Made by a program: the position numbers and the translations under genes
Shown: positions 7,477 through 15,693 of the stretch, in pieces
Layout of the letters: the number at the start of each line of letters is the position of its first letter
How positions within the stretch are numbered: position 1 is the stretch's first letter
NCBI GenBank assembly: GCA_020638635.1
Contig: JACKIE010000003.1
Span: 1 to 64,000, forward strand
Direction of reading: 5' to 3'
Source of the DNA: Planctomycetota bacterium
GTDB taxonomy: Bacteria > Planctomycetota > UBA8742 > UBA2392
DNA: 64,000 bases
The notes under the pieces: generated by a model
Databases searched by the model: none
What the model was told of the DNA's origin: nothing
The model's input: only the letters and a program-made list of their open reading frames with translations

Positions 7477-9528
7477 TTACTCGGAATCCCCTTCCGCCGG
7501 CGGCTGGGGAGCCTGGACCGGGTTCAACGTCAGCGTCACACTCACTTCGCTGACGCCGAACTTCGACTCGTTCAACTTCCGGGCGGGTTTCGGCCCGCGA
7601 TTGTTCTTCAGCAGCTGGATGTTCGTCCCAACGATGTCGGTCAGCCTGAGCTCCGGCGTTTTGGCGCCGTACTCCAGCACTGACCTCTGGTTGACGATCA
7701 CGTTAATGTTCTTGGCGAAGTCGATGCGCTTGAGGTCCTTCTCCTCGATTCCCCCAAGCTGCCCGGTGGCTTTGAATTCCGCCAGCAGGGCAGCCTTCAG
7801 CTTTTCCACGATCAGGCCGTCCTTGCCAAGCTTGTCCGACAGCGCCTTGTGGGCTTCATCCTGCCCGATCGATGGAGTCAGCTCCGAGGCAATCCATACC
7901 CGGAACGTGAACTTGCGCTTGGCCGTGTAGTGGCCGCCGGTGCCGTCATCGGCAGCGCCGGTCCAGCCCGGCTCGGTGCTGGTTTCCAGCACCGACGCGG
8001 TCCCGGACAGCGGAGCGCCGCTCAGCCCCTGCGGCTTGAAGTTGGCGTAATAGATGCGGGTGCGCGGATTGCCTGAGGCGTAGTCCGCCAACGCCTCGGT
8101 GGTGGCACGCGCGACCATGCCGGGCACCTCGTTGGCACGCGCCGTCAGGTCAACGGCCATGGGTGCCGGGGCGTCTTCCTCGGCATCCGCAGCCTTGCCA
8201 GCTGGAAGTACCGCCACCACGCCCTCAGCCAGGTTGCGCAGAGAGTAGGTGCGGTCCTTGTCGGACGGGGGCGGGTTCTTGCCATTCACGTCGTCGCTGC
8301 GTTTCTTTGCCTCGGTGGCCAGGCTGCTCGCCCCTTCGACCACGGTACCGACGCCGCCCGTGGACAGGATTGCCAGCAGCAGCGCGATGATGCCGCCGGC
8401 CGCCGCGATGCCGCCGGCCGCGAAAAACGGCGTGCGCACCTTGGCCAGCGCCTGGCCCTCGATGTACTCGGGTGGGATCAGGTTGATGGTGTTGACTTCG
8501 TCCAGCCCCAGGCCCTGCAGCGCGAGGCCGATGGCCACCGTCAGGCTCTGGATGTTGTTCTGGACCTCGGTCGGGTCCACGCTGCGCGCCAGCGACACGC
8601 GCACCGGGGTGTCTACCTTGTGGACCTGGTACTGCAGCTGCTGCTCAAAGAACTTCTTGATGTTCAGCAGCTTGCTGCCGTTGCCCATCATCACCAACTG
8701 GTTGATGTTGGCGTCTTCATTCTGTGACTTGTAGAAGCCCACGGCACGGTAGATCTCGCCCACCATGTCCTTCAGGGGCGGCTTCATGGCCTCGAACACC
8801 GCCGCGGCGTCTTTGCTCTTGTGGGCGCGGCGCTTGAGGTTTTCGGCGTCGTCGGCCGACAGCTTGAAGCGGGCGCGCAGGGCCTTGGTGATGTCGTTGC
8901 CGGCCACCGGCACCACGCGCACGTAGGTCTTCTGGCCATCGATGATCACGACGTCCGTGTTGTCGGCGCCGATGTCGATGGCGACGCAGGCGTCGCTGAC
9001 CGCATCGTCCATCTCGTACTTGATGTAGTTGTAGATGCCCAGCGGCGCGACCTGGATGCCGGTGATCTGCAGACCTGCCATGTCACAGGTGTCCACGATC
9101 TGGTCCACCACGTCTTTCTTGGCGGCGTACAGGTTGACGCGCAGTTCCTCTGGATCTTCCTCGTCGATGATCTGGAAGTCCCACACCGCTTCTTCCAGCT
9201 TGATTGGAATCTGCGAACGCGCTTCGTTCTCGATGGTTTCGCGCACGCGCTCCTTGGGTACGGGCGGCAGGCTGATGATGCGGCCAAGGGTGTTCTGCCC
9301 CGAAATCGAGACGAACACTTCGTCACCCTTCTTGATGCCCTTGCTTGAGCGCAACTCGTTCAACGCGCCCGCCGTGGCGTCCTGTTGGCTGGTGCCCCCA
9401 CCCAGGCCGAAATCGGCCAGCGGGATTATCGCGACGTCTTCAAGGGCGACGCCGCCGCGGTCACCGCTCAGCTTCACGGCCTTGACACTCGACGTGCCGA
9501 GCTCAATGCCCCATGCGGTTTTTGCCAT
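7477..9528 (-). CDS. PilM-PilN fusion, secretion/pilus assembly platform
   Basis: 683 aa from ATG 9528; GAGG lies five bases upstream. Residues 1-345 are a PilM-type actin-like ATPase: GIELGTSSVKAVKL at the first phosphate loop, AIDIGADNTDVVII at the second, and MMGNGSKLLN near the end. Residues 348-355 (TINLIPPE) match the short INLLP motif that begins separate PilN proteins and docks on PilM. A glycine/alanine-rich transmembrane helix (368-390) and a periplasmic PilN-like domain follow. In model pili PilM and PilN are separate interacting proteins, so here the contact is made in cis. It is first in an operon with the PilO-like and EF-hand genes. Confidence 0.88.
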   Translation of the reverse strand: MAKTAWGIELGTSSVKAVKLSGDRGGVALEDVAIIPLADFGLGGGTSQQDATAGALNELRSSKGIKKGDEVFVSISGQNTLGRIISLPPVPKERVRETIENEARSQIPIKLEEAVWDFQIIDEEDPEELRVNLYAAKKDVVDQIVDTCDMAGLQITGIQVAPLGIYNYIKYEMDDAVSDACVAIDIGADNTDVVIIDGQKTYVRVVPVAGNDITKALRARFKLSADDAENLKRRAHKSKDAAAVFEAMKPPLKDMVGEIYRAVGFYKSQNEDANINQLVMMGNGSKLLNIKKFFEQQLQYQVHKVDTPVRVSLARSVDPTEVQNNIQSLTVAIGLALQGLGLDEVNTINLIPPEYIEGQALAKVRTPFFAAGGIAAAGGIIALLLAILSTGGVGTVVEGASSLATEAKKRSDDVNGKNPPPSDKDRTYSLRNLAEGVVAVLPAGKAADAEEDAPAPMAVDLTARANEVPGMVARATTEALADYASGNPRTRIYYANFKPQGLSGAPLSGTASVLETSTEPGWTGAADDGTGGHYTAKRKFTFRVWIASELTPSIGQDEAHKALSDKLGKDGLIVEKLKAALLAEFKATGQLGGIEEKDLKRIDFAKNINVIVNQRSVLEYGAKTPELRLTDIVGTNIQLLKNNRGPKPARKLNESKFGVSEVSVTLTLNPVQAPQPPAEGDSE

Positions 9529-9687
9529 GAGATCCTCGAAACAATGGCGATGACGGATTGGCCTCACCAATCACGCCGTTCAATCTGCTGGATTCTATTC
9601 CGCTATGGGGGTGCATCACAGCATGGCCCGAATCCGCCTCAAGGTCAAGCGACGATTGTATTTCAGACAAACCGGTGACGTTCCGAC

Positions 9688-10671
9688 TCAGATTCCAGCG
9701 GGCAGATAGGGCCCCCGGCTGAAAAATTGTGCCATGAGCCGCTTGACCACTTCAGGCCGAGTCCCGTTCGGCACCAAGTCTCCCTTGTCGTTCACGAATT
9801 CCAGGACCGGGTTCGGCTCTTGCAGGGACTCCGCAAACCAGTGGCCCCCTTCCGCGGGGGCCTCCCGGTTCAACTGCTGAACCAGGCCGGACCAGTCGGG
9901 CCTGGTGCGCTTTGGTCCCGACACCAGGTCGAACCACGACAGCGTTGTGAGGCGCAATCCGTAACGGTGCAGGCCGGGATGTGTGTCCAGCACGGTCAGA
10001 ATCCGGTCGCAGCCGGCCGCTGTGTTGACGGCTGTCTCGTGCAGGGGGCGGTCGGTAGTGACCACGGCGAAGTCCAGCGCGTCGAATCGTTCGATTTCAG
10101 CGTCTCCCTCGCGCAGGGCGCGCAGATCCTGTTGGATGGTCCAAAACTCCTGTGCGAACCAGTCCGCGTGCAGGTCTGGGTTGGCCAGCAGGCGCGGCAG
10201 CATATCGAGGCCGAACTCGTACTGTGCCTGGCGGCGCTGCAGGTCTTCGTCAAAGCCCTGGCTGGCTACCGGGCTGCCGGGATGCTTGGTCAGAGCCGTC
10301 AGGGTCAGGTCGATTTTCACGCCCTCGGGCGTCGTGAACAGCCCAAAGTCGCCTGCCAGGGCCGCGGCCAACAGTGTCTGCCCATGTGCCAGCGCGAGCC
10401 CCGGCTGCATCACCGCGAATACGCTGCACAGGCCGTCTGTATCCCAGTGGTTGTTGGTGACCGTGGTAAAGCCTTTCAGCACCTCAGCGCGGTCGGGCGC
10501 TTCGGCCAACTTCAGCGCCATGCCGGTGGAAAGGTCGTGGCGGAAGCGCTCAGGCGTGCGGTTTCCCGGCCAGTGGGAGAGGTGCAGCCGGCCGGGGGAA
10601 TTGCCGTCCACACTGACGCACTCTTCCGGGTTCAGCGCCGGGTTCCAGTGGCGGTACACGAGTTCTGCCAT
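9688..10671 (-). CDS. Unknown-function protein with HWDTDG motif (DHH-like?)
   Basis: 327 aa from ATG 10671; longer starts would overlap rpiB. It is soluble with no signal peptide. Two conserved-looking blocks stand out: LHLSHWPGNRTP (29-40) and NNHWDTDGLCSVFAVMQP (73-90). The second resembles motif I of DHH/RecJ-type phosphoesterases (H-x-D-x-D-G-x-x-S). From memory it also resembles a family annotated DUF6687 in other bacteria. The downstream DHH motif of true DHH proteins was not seen. It is the last gene of the lipid/RpiB operon, 14 bases after rpiB. Catalytic function is not established. Confidence 0.75.
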   Translation of the reverse strand: MAELVYRHWNPALNPEECVSVDGNSPGRLHLSHWPGNRTPERFRHDLSTGMALKLAEAPDRAEVLKGFTTVTNNHWDTDGLCSVFAVMQPGLALAHGQTLLAAALAGDFGLFTTPEGVKIDLTLTALTKHPGSPVASQGFDEDLQRRQAQYEFGLDMLPRLLANPDLHADWFAQEFWTIQQDLRALREGDAEIERFDALDFAVVTTDRPLHETAVNTAAGCDRILTVLDTHPGLHRYGLRLTTLSWFDLVSGPKRTRPDWSGLVQQLNREAPAEGGHWFAESLQEPNPVLEFVNDKGDLVPNGTRPEVVKRLMAQFFSRGPYLPAGI

Positions 10672-10685
10672 GCGGGTGCCTGGCG

Positions 10686-11150
10686 CTACTCTCCCGGCAG
10701 TTCGTTGACTCCGCTGCCGTCCATCTTGCTCATTTTGGCAACGCGGCCGGCGTGACGCCCTCCGTCGAAGCCGCTCTCCAGAAAGACCTTCAGGCTGCTG
10801 GTCACGATCTCGATGCCCTGCGAGCGCGCGCCGAAACAGGCGACGTTTGCATTGTTGTGACGGCGGCACATCTCGGCTTCCCAGGCGTCGTGAACCAGCG
10901 CGGCGCGGCAGCCGGGTACCTTGTTAGCGCTCATGGCCATGCCGATGCCGGAGCCGCAGATCAGCACCACGCGGTCCACTTCATCTTTAACCAGCAGGTC
11001 GCAGGCACGGGCTGCGTAGTCGGGGTAATCGACGCGATCCTTATTGAAGGGTCCCAGGTCATCGACCTTGTGTCCCAGTTCCTTGAGGTAGCGCACCACC
11101 TCATCTTTCATATCGACAGCGGCATGGTCGGCTGCGACGGCGATCTTCAT
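10686..11150 (-). CDS. rpiB: Ribose-5-phosphate isomerase B
   Basis: 154 aa, the usual RpiB length. It interconverts ribose 5-phosphate and ribulose 5-phosphate in the cytoplasmic pentose phosphate pathway. Visible motifs are AADHAAVDMK at the N-terminus, the catalytic loop ICGSGIGMAM with its Cys, and RRHNNANVACFGAR. Family members usually have DHAG, whereas here it is DHAA. The ATG overlaps the stop of the upstream Sua5/phosphatase gene by 4 bases (ATGA), indicating translational coupling. In Bacillus subtilis the equivalents of these three domains (ywlC, ywlE, ywlF) also sit close together. Confidence 0.95.
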   Translation of the reverse strand: MKIAVAADHAAVDMKDEVVRYLKELGHKVDDLGPFNKDRVDYPDYAARACDLLVKDEVDRVVLICGSGIGMAMSANKVPGCRAALVHDAWEAEMCRRHNNANVACFGARSQGIEIVTSSLKVFLESGFDGGRHAGRVAKMSKMDGSGVNELPGE

Positions 11151-12211
11151 GGGGCCTGTTCCTCCGGCGGCGAGAATACCTTTTCGAATCCGGCTTCCAA
11201 TGCGGCATCGGAAGCATCCACTCGCGCGCTCCGCGCCATCAGAGACTCCAGGTGCGCCCGCACCTGCACGGCCATCTCCCGGTAATCGTCCGCGGGCATG
11301 CCCATGGGGTCGCTGACCGTCCAGTGGAGCGCTGTCGGCAGCGCCGGCCAGATGTCCTGGCCCATGGCCACACGCACCGCCGCGTTGCCGCGCGCGGGCT
11401 CAAATCGCGCTGGCACATGGCCCGAAAGGTCCACCTGGTAGCGCATCGCGACCTCGCGCATGGGGGCGGGCGTGCGGGCCTGCGGGTTGGCAATCAGCCC
11501 GGAAGACGACGGCCGCCACGCGGGGATGAAGCCCGCCAGCTTCTCGTGGTAGAACGCCTGCATCGCCCGCAGCAGTCCGGCTGCAAACGCGCTGCGGTTC
11601 AGGTTGCCCAGGCACACGAACTCGATGTCGCGGGTGAACAGCGCCCCAAGTTCGGCCGACATCACCGCCCCTTCGCGCAGCACCTGTATGCCCACACGCA
11701 GCATTCGCACCACACTGGAGGCCGGCCTTTCCGGCAACTCCCCGGCGCTCAGCACGGCGCTGAGGCCCGGCAGTTCCGCGATGCGCGCCGGGTCGCGCAG
11801 GGGCGGCTGCCCGTGCGGGTTGGCGCTGGTGGCCACCACGGCCGTCTGCGCCAGCGCCAGGAAACGCGAGCCCAGTTCGTGCCGCACGATGCGCAGACCC
11901 AGGCCCTGCTGCTGTTGCCCGTGGGCGACAATCACCGTCACGCCGCGCGGCCCCAGCGTGATGACGGAATGTCTTGCCAGTTCGCGAAGCGGGCCGGCGT
12001 AGCGCAGGGCCGTATCCACGTCAGGCACATGCAGCGCGAAGGGCTGCGCCCGCCCGCCCTTGAAGTTCTGCAGGTGCGCGCTGTGGAAGGCGGCATCGGC
12101 CACGGCGGCCACGCCGTACACCGTGTCGGTGGGAAAGGCAACCAGGCCGCCCTCGCGCAGCAGGCGGGCGGCTTCGTCTACCTGTTCGGGCCCGAGGATC
12201 GGCGCGGCCAT
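11147..12211 (-). CDS. Sua5/YrdC domain fused to low-molecular-weight (arginine) phosphatase domain
   Basis: 354 aa from ATG 12211, one base after the pssA stop. Residues 1-170 are a Sua5/YciO/YrdC domain that makes threonylcarbamoyl-AMP for tRNA t6A: VAFPTDTVYGV, the substrate-binding KGGR (51-54), and SANPHG (129-134). Residues 185-354 are a low-molecular-weight phosphatase fold with a C-x5-R-S loop, CLGNLNRS, nucleophile Cys190, Arg196 and general acid Asp291 (VSDPMGMP). The usual loop is CxGNxCRS; here the Cys before Arg is Asn. In Bacillus these are separate neighbouring proteins, YwlC and YwlE (protein-arginine phosphatase). Whether this phosphatase acts on arginine, tyrosine or arsenate is not shown. 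Confidence 0.9.
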   Translation of the reverse strand: MAAPILGPEQVDEAARLLREGGLVAFPTDTVYGVAAVADAAFHSAHLQNFKGGRAQPFALHVPDVDTALRYAGPLRELARHSVITLGPRGVTVIVAHGQQQQGLGLRIVRHELGSRFLALAQTAVVATSANPHGQPPLRDPARIAELPGLSAVLSAGELPERPASSVVRMLRVGIQVLREGAVMSAELGALFTRDIEFVCLGNLNRSAFAAGLLRAMQAFYHEKLAGFIPAWRPSSSGLIANPQARTPAPMREVAMRYQVDLSGHVPARFEPARGNAAVRVAMGQDIWPALPTALHWTVSDPMGMPADDYREMAVQVRAHLESLMARSARVDASDAALEAGFEKVFSPPEEQAP

Positions 12212-12212
12212 G

Positions 12213-13238
12213 TCAAACCTGGTTCTGGCGGGCAACCCGCTCGTCGCGCTGGCGCTTGCGCTCGGCTACGGCCATGCGACGCCCCAGCAGTCCGCGCCCG
12301 CGCAGGAAGCGGTAGGCCAGGTAGCTCGGCCCGGACAGCACGTAGGCAAGCATCAGTGCCGGCAAGGTCAGGCGCCAGTAATCGCCCAGGATCACCACCA
12401 CGGTCACCAGCACCAGGAACACCACCATGGTGCGCAGGCTCTGCTTGCGCGTCACCAGCTTGTTGAACAGGTGCACGTAGCGGATGCGCGTCACCATCAT
12501 CACCCCGATGAACATGCACACGGCCGGGAACGCGAAGCGCAGTATCCAGGGCCAGGGCTGCGTGCCGAAGCCGCCGAACTGCCGGTGCAGCCAGCTCAGC
12601 GCCAGCACGAAGCCGGCGATGCTGGCGGCGGCGGCCGGCGAGGGCAGGCCGCGGAAGCTGGTGTGGTCGTCGGCCTCGTCGGTTTCCACGTTGTAGCGGG
12701 CCAGGCGCAGGATGGCGCAGCAGGCGTACAGGCCGCTGACGGCCCACAGGATCTTGGTGTCGAACTCGATGCCGCTGCCGTGGGCGAAGAAGAAGTCGCC
12801 CCCCACGCGGATCATCATCGCCGGCACCACTCCGAAGGTGACCGCGTCGCACAAGCTGTCGAGCTCGGCGCCGAAGCGCCCGGTGGTGGCGGTCATGCGC
12901 GCGACCTTGCCGTCCAGCGCGTCGCACAGCATGCCGGCGCCGATCAGCAGCGCGGCGTAGCCCAGGCGCACGAACACGCCTTCGTTGTCACCGGCCATCA
13001 GGAACGCATAGGCCTTGGCCAGCTCGATCAGCGCCGCCACGCCCGCGATCGCGTTGCCCAGCGTCAGCGCTGTAGGCAGCATGGCCAGCCCGGGCATTCG
13101 CTGGTGGCGGCGCAGGCGCCGCGAGGTGTTCACGCCCGGGTAGGCGCCGCTGTCTCCCGGCTCAAGTTGGATCAGGCGGCCGCTGGCCGTGGTTTCGGCC
13201 TGTCGCCCCGATTCCGATGGTGCGTTCTGGTCGGGCAT
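12213..13238 (-). CDS. pssA: CDP-diacylglycerol--serine O-phosphatidyltransferase
   Basis: 341 aa. An integral membrane enzyme that makes phosphatidylserine from CDP-diacylglycerol and serine. The CDP-alcohol phosphotransferase signature is complete: DALDGKVAR, then G and D-x-x-x-D in GRFGAELDSLCD. About eight hydrophobic segments follow, and an extra basic C-terminal tail (RKRQRDERVARQNQV). The ATG at 13238 shares one base with the upstream stop (TGATG); a GTG at 13241 is an alternative start. Phosphatidylserine decarboxylase is encoded four genes earlier in the same operon, so together they give phosphatidylethanolamine. Confidence 0.94.
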   Translation of the reverse strand: MPDQNAPSESGRQAETTASGRLIQLEPGDSGAYPGVNTSRRLRRHQRMPGLAMLPTALTLGNAIAGVAALIELAKAYAFLMAGDNEGVFVRLGYAALLIGAGMLCDALDGKVARMTATTGRFGAELDSLCDAVTFGVVPAMMIRVGGDFFFAHGSGIEFDTKILWAVSGLYACCAILRLARYNVETDEADDHTSFRGLPSPAAAASIAGFVLALSWLHRQFGGFGTQPWPWILRFAFPAVCMFIGVMMVTRIRYVHLFNKLVTRKQSLRTMVVFLVLVTVVVILGDYWRLTLPALMLAYVLSGPSYLAYRFLRGRGLLGRRMAVAERKRQRDERVARQNQV

Positions 13239-14461
13239 CACTTACCCGGTTCCTCCCAGCCCATTTCCTTCAGGATCTGCGTGGCGGCGTTCACGGCCGA
13301 GTTGCCGCCGCGCACGATCAGGCGATTGCCGAAAACCATGCAGTCGGAGTTGCCGGGCGCGTGCGCCGCCTCGAGCTGCTCATCCAGCGAGCGCAGCACC
13401 ACCTGGTTGCCGCCGGCGCGGCGCAGGTCGCCCTCGTAGCCCTCAACTTTCCCGGGCGCCGTGCGCTGGCGCTGGTACGAGGCTTCCAGTTTCTTGAGCA
13501 GGTCGCTGATGTCGTACACGCGATAGCCGCTGCCGACGCCTGCGTCTTCGGATTCGAGCACCAGGGCGTCTCCGCGCACAGTGAAGTCAACCCTGATGTC
13601 CTGCTCTCGCATGCGCACCAGCAGGCTGTGCAGGGCCTCCCAGGCGCTGCCGGCTTCCGGCTTGAAGTCGATGTGTTCCTCACAGGCGAACTCGGCGAAC
13701 TCGGGCCCCAACACCACGCCCAAACCCGCGGCGGCGCAAATTTCCGTCAGAACGCTGGCGACCGGCGTGCCGGTCAGCTCACCGCTGAACTTCGCCTCCT
13801 TTAGTTTCTCCACGGCCGCGCGCTCGTCCTTGAGTGCCGCCGACTCGCCGCCGTGCTCGGCCATCAGCAGGTCCAGCGCCTCGCGGATGCGGGAGTGGGA
13901 GCTTTCGTCCGTGGTGTACAACAGGCGGTCCCCCACCACCGACGCGTCAAACTCGGCCCCGCGGGGGTCCCACAGCATTTCCTCCAGCACGCCGGCCAAG
14001 TGCTCGGCGGCGGTGCGCTCGGGCTCGGCTTCTTCGCCCGGCTTGACGGGCTGGCGCGCGATGCCGTAGCTGTTGACGTACTCGACGAAGCGCCCGGCCA
14101 GCACGCTGACGTCATAGCCCTTCACCTTCGAGCCGCCCAGTACGGCCCCGGGCCGGTACAGGTGCAGCGTGGCGCTTTGGGGGTCGTAAAGCGACTGGCA
14201 GCCGAGCGCCTGGCCCAGCAGCGCCGTGGCCGCCGGCGGCGTGGCTTTCTTGCGCACCGCCCAGCAGGAGGCCGGCAGGCTTTGCTCATCCAGCTCGTGC
14301 AGCACCAGGCGTGCACCCAGGCTTTCGGCCAGGTCGGCGGCGGCCTCGTGGCCGCTGACGCCGTAGGCCGCAAGGTCCACTCTGGTCGGCGCGGACTTGT
14401 CCTGCGCCTGGATGGTCAGCGCCAGCACTGCGATTAGAGTCAGCCCCGCCAGTGTCCTCAT
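13238..14461 (-). CDS. Exported STN/secretin-N-like protein, tandem paralog B
   Basis: 407 aa from ATG 14461, whose ATGA overlaps the upstream stop. Signal peptide MRTLAGLTLIAVLALTIQAQ, so probably periplasmic. It is a paralog of the preceding gene. Shared blocks near the C-terminus include a V(Y/F)D(I/V)S-x-LL core, GDLRRAGGNQVV, FGNRLIVRGG and a final MGWE. Short beta-alpha repeats such as LTEICAAAGLGVVLGPEFAEF look like STN or secretin N domains. No secretin channel domain follows. It sits between phosphatidylserine decarboxylase and synthase genes. Function unknown. Confidence 0.85.
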   Translation of the reverse strand: MRTLAGLTLIAVLALTIQAQDKSAPTRVDLAAYGVSGHEAAADLAESLGARLVLHELDEQSLPASCWAVRKKATPPAATALLGQALGCQSLYDPQSATLHLYRPGAVLGGSKVKGYDVSVLAGRFVEYVNSYGIARQPVKPGEEAEPERTAAEHLAGVLEEMLWDPRGAEFDASVVGDRLLYTTDESSHSRIREALDLLMAEHGGESAALKDERAAVEKLKEAKFSGELTGTPVASVLTEICAAAGLGVVLGPEFAEFACEEHIDFKPEAGSAWEALHSLLVRMREQDIRVDFTVRGDALVLESEDAGVGSGYRVYDISDLLKKLEASYQRQRTAPGKVEGYEGDLRRAGGNQVVLRSLDEQLEAAHAPGNSDCMVFGNRLIVRGGNSAVNAATQILKEMGWEEPGK

Positions 14462-15684
14462 TTCCTCTCCCCGTCTTTGGCCAGCCCGTTTTCCCAGCCC
14501 ATGGCGGTCATCACTTCTGCCGCGCGGTCGATTACGTCCACGCCGCCGGAAACCACGACACGCGAACCGAAGGCCCGCACCAGCGGGGCGCAACCCGCGT
14601 TCTCAAGCTGGATACACAAGGCATCCACGATCACCTGCACGCCGCCTTCGCTGCGCAGGTCGCCCTGAAAACCTTCCAGGCTCTCGGCGTCGGTCTTCAG
14701 CTCGGCGTACTGTTTCTCCAGATCGATAAGCAGGCCGGAAACATCGAAGACCTGATAGCTGGCCGAGCCCGAAAAGTACGCCTGGTGCAGGCGCAAGGCC
14801 CCGTGCATGCTGTCCACGGCGAACTCCTGCTCGCGTGCCAGGGCCAGCAGCACGTCGTAGTGACTAGTGTCGGCGCTGAACCTCAGCTCGGTCGTGTCAT
14901 ACTCGAAATCGAGCGACTGCATCAGGCTGTGGTCAATGTAGATCGGTGCTTCGCACTCCTTGAACAGCCGCCACAGCACAGCACTCAGAAGGATCTGGTC
15001 GTCGCTGAACTCGGTGTGCATCTTCTTGAGACCCTCACGATTTTCACGGTCCTGGCGCAAGGCCTGGCTTTCGCCGGCGCTTTCCATCAGCCGGAACAGT
15101 TCCTCCAGTCGCGCCAGGTCACTGGCGCCGCGCGTGTAAATCAGCCGTTTGCCCACGGCCGAGCCGGGGGCTTCGTCGCCCAGTTGCAGTATCTCAGCCG
15201 CTGCGTCGCGCAGCTCTTCAGCGGCGGTGGGCTGGTACAGCACGTCGGGCTGGGCCGGTCCGCCTCGCAGGCCGTAGCGTTTCTGGTAGTCCAGGTACTG
15301 GCGGCACAGGGCGTCAACCTTGAAGGCGCGCACCTTGCCCGCCTCGGGCTTTTCTGGTTCCTCGGACACGGTCAGCAGGCGGTTGGCGTCATCGAGGGAG
15401 ACTCGCACGCCGCCGGAGGCGGAAATCAACTCAGCGGCGCGCCGGGCCGTAACGCCGCGCGCCAGGACCCAGATCTGCTGCTCAAGCTCATAGGTCTCGG
15501 CCAGCTCGCCCGGCTCAAAGGTGTAGCCAAGCTGGGTAGCCAGGTCGCCCAAAGCGGTAGCCAACACCTCACCGGGGTAGACACAATCTACCGTACGCTC
15601 AACTTCAGGCTCAGCGCTCGCAGGCGCGGTGGCTACAACCAGTCCGGCGGCGATTAATAGCAGGCAGAGTGCTGTTCGCTGCAC
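14458..15684 (-). CDS. Exported STN/secretin-N-like protein, tandem paralog A
   Basis: 408 aa with signal peptide MQRTALCLLLIAAGLVVATA and an ASA cleavage site. Two STN-like modules are visible: ATALGDLATQLGYTFEPGEL near the N-terminus and SAVLWRLFKECEAPIYIDHS in the middle. The C-terminal block (VFDVSGLLIDLEKQY, GDLRSEGGVQVI, FGSRVVVSGGVDVI, MGWE) is shared with the downstream paralog. Such domains usually mediate protein contacts in secretins and TonB receptors, but here they stand alone. The start lies 9 bases after the psd stop. Its role in the envelope is unknown. Confidence 0.85.
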   Translation of the reverse strand: MQRTALCLLLIAAGLVVATAPASAEPEVERTVDCVYPGEVLATALGDLATQLGYTFEPGELAETYELEQQIWVLARGVTARRAAELISASGGVRVSLDDANRLLTVSEEPEKPEAGKVRAFKVDALCRQYLDYQKRYGLRGGPAQPDVLYQPTAAEELRDAAAEILQLGDEAPGSAVGKRLIYTRGASDLARLEELFRLMESAGESQALRQDRENREGLKKMHTEFSDDQILLSAVLWRLFKECEAPIYIDHSLMQSLDFEYDTTELRFSADTSHYDVLLALAREQEFAVDSMHGALRLHQAYFSGSASYQVFDVSGLLIDLEKQYAELKTDAESLEGFQGDLRSEGGVQVIVDALCIQLENAGCAPLVRAFGSRVVVSGGVDVIDRAAEVMTAMGWENGLAKDGERK

Positions 15685-15693
15685 GTGCGCTCC

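Noticed and set aside
9688..10869. 393-aa version of the HWDTDG protein
   Set aside because: The extension overlaps rpiB by almost 200 bases and reads as Arg-rich antisense-like sequence; ATG 10671 is 14 bases after rpiB.
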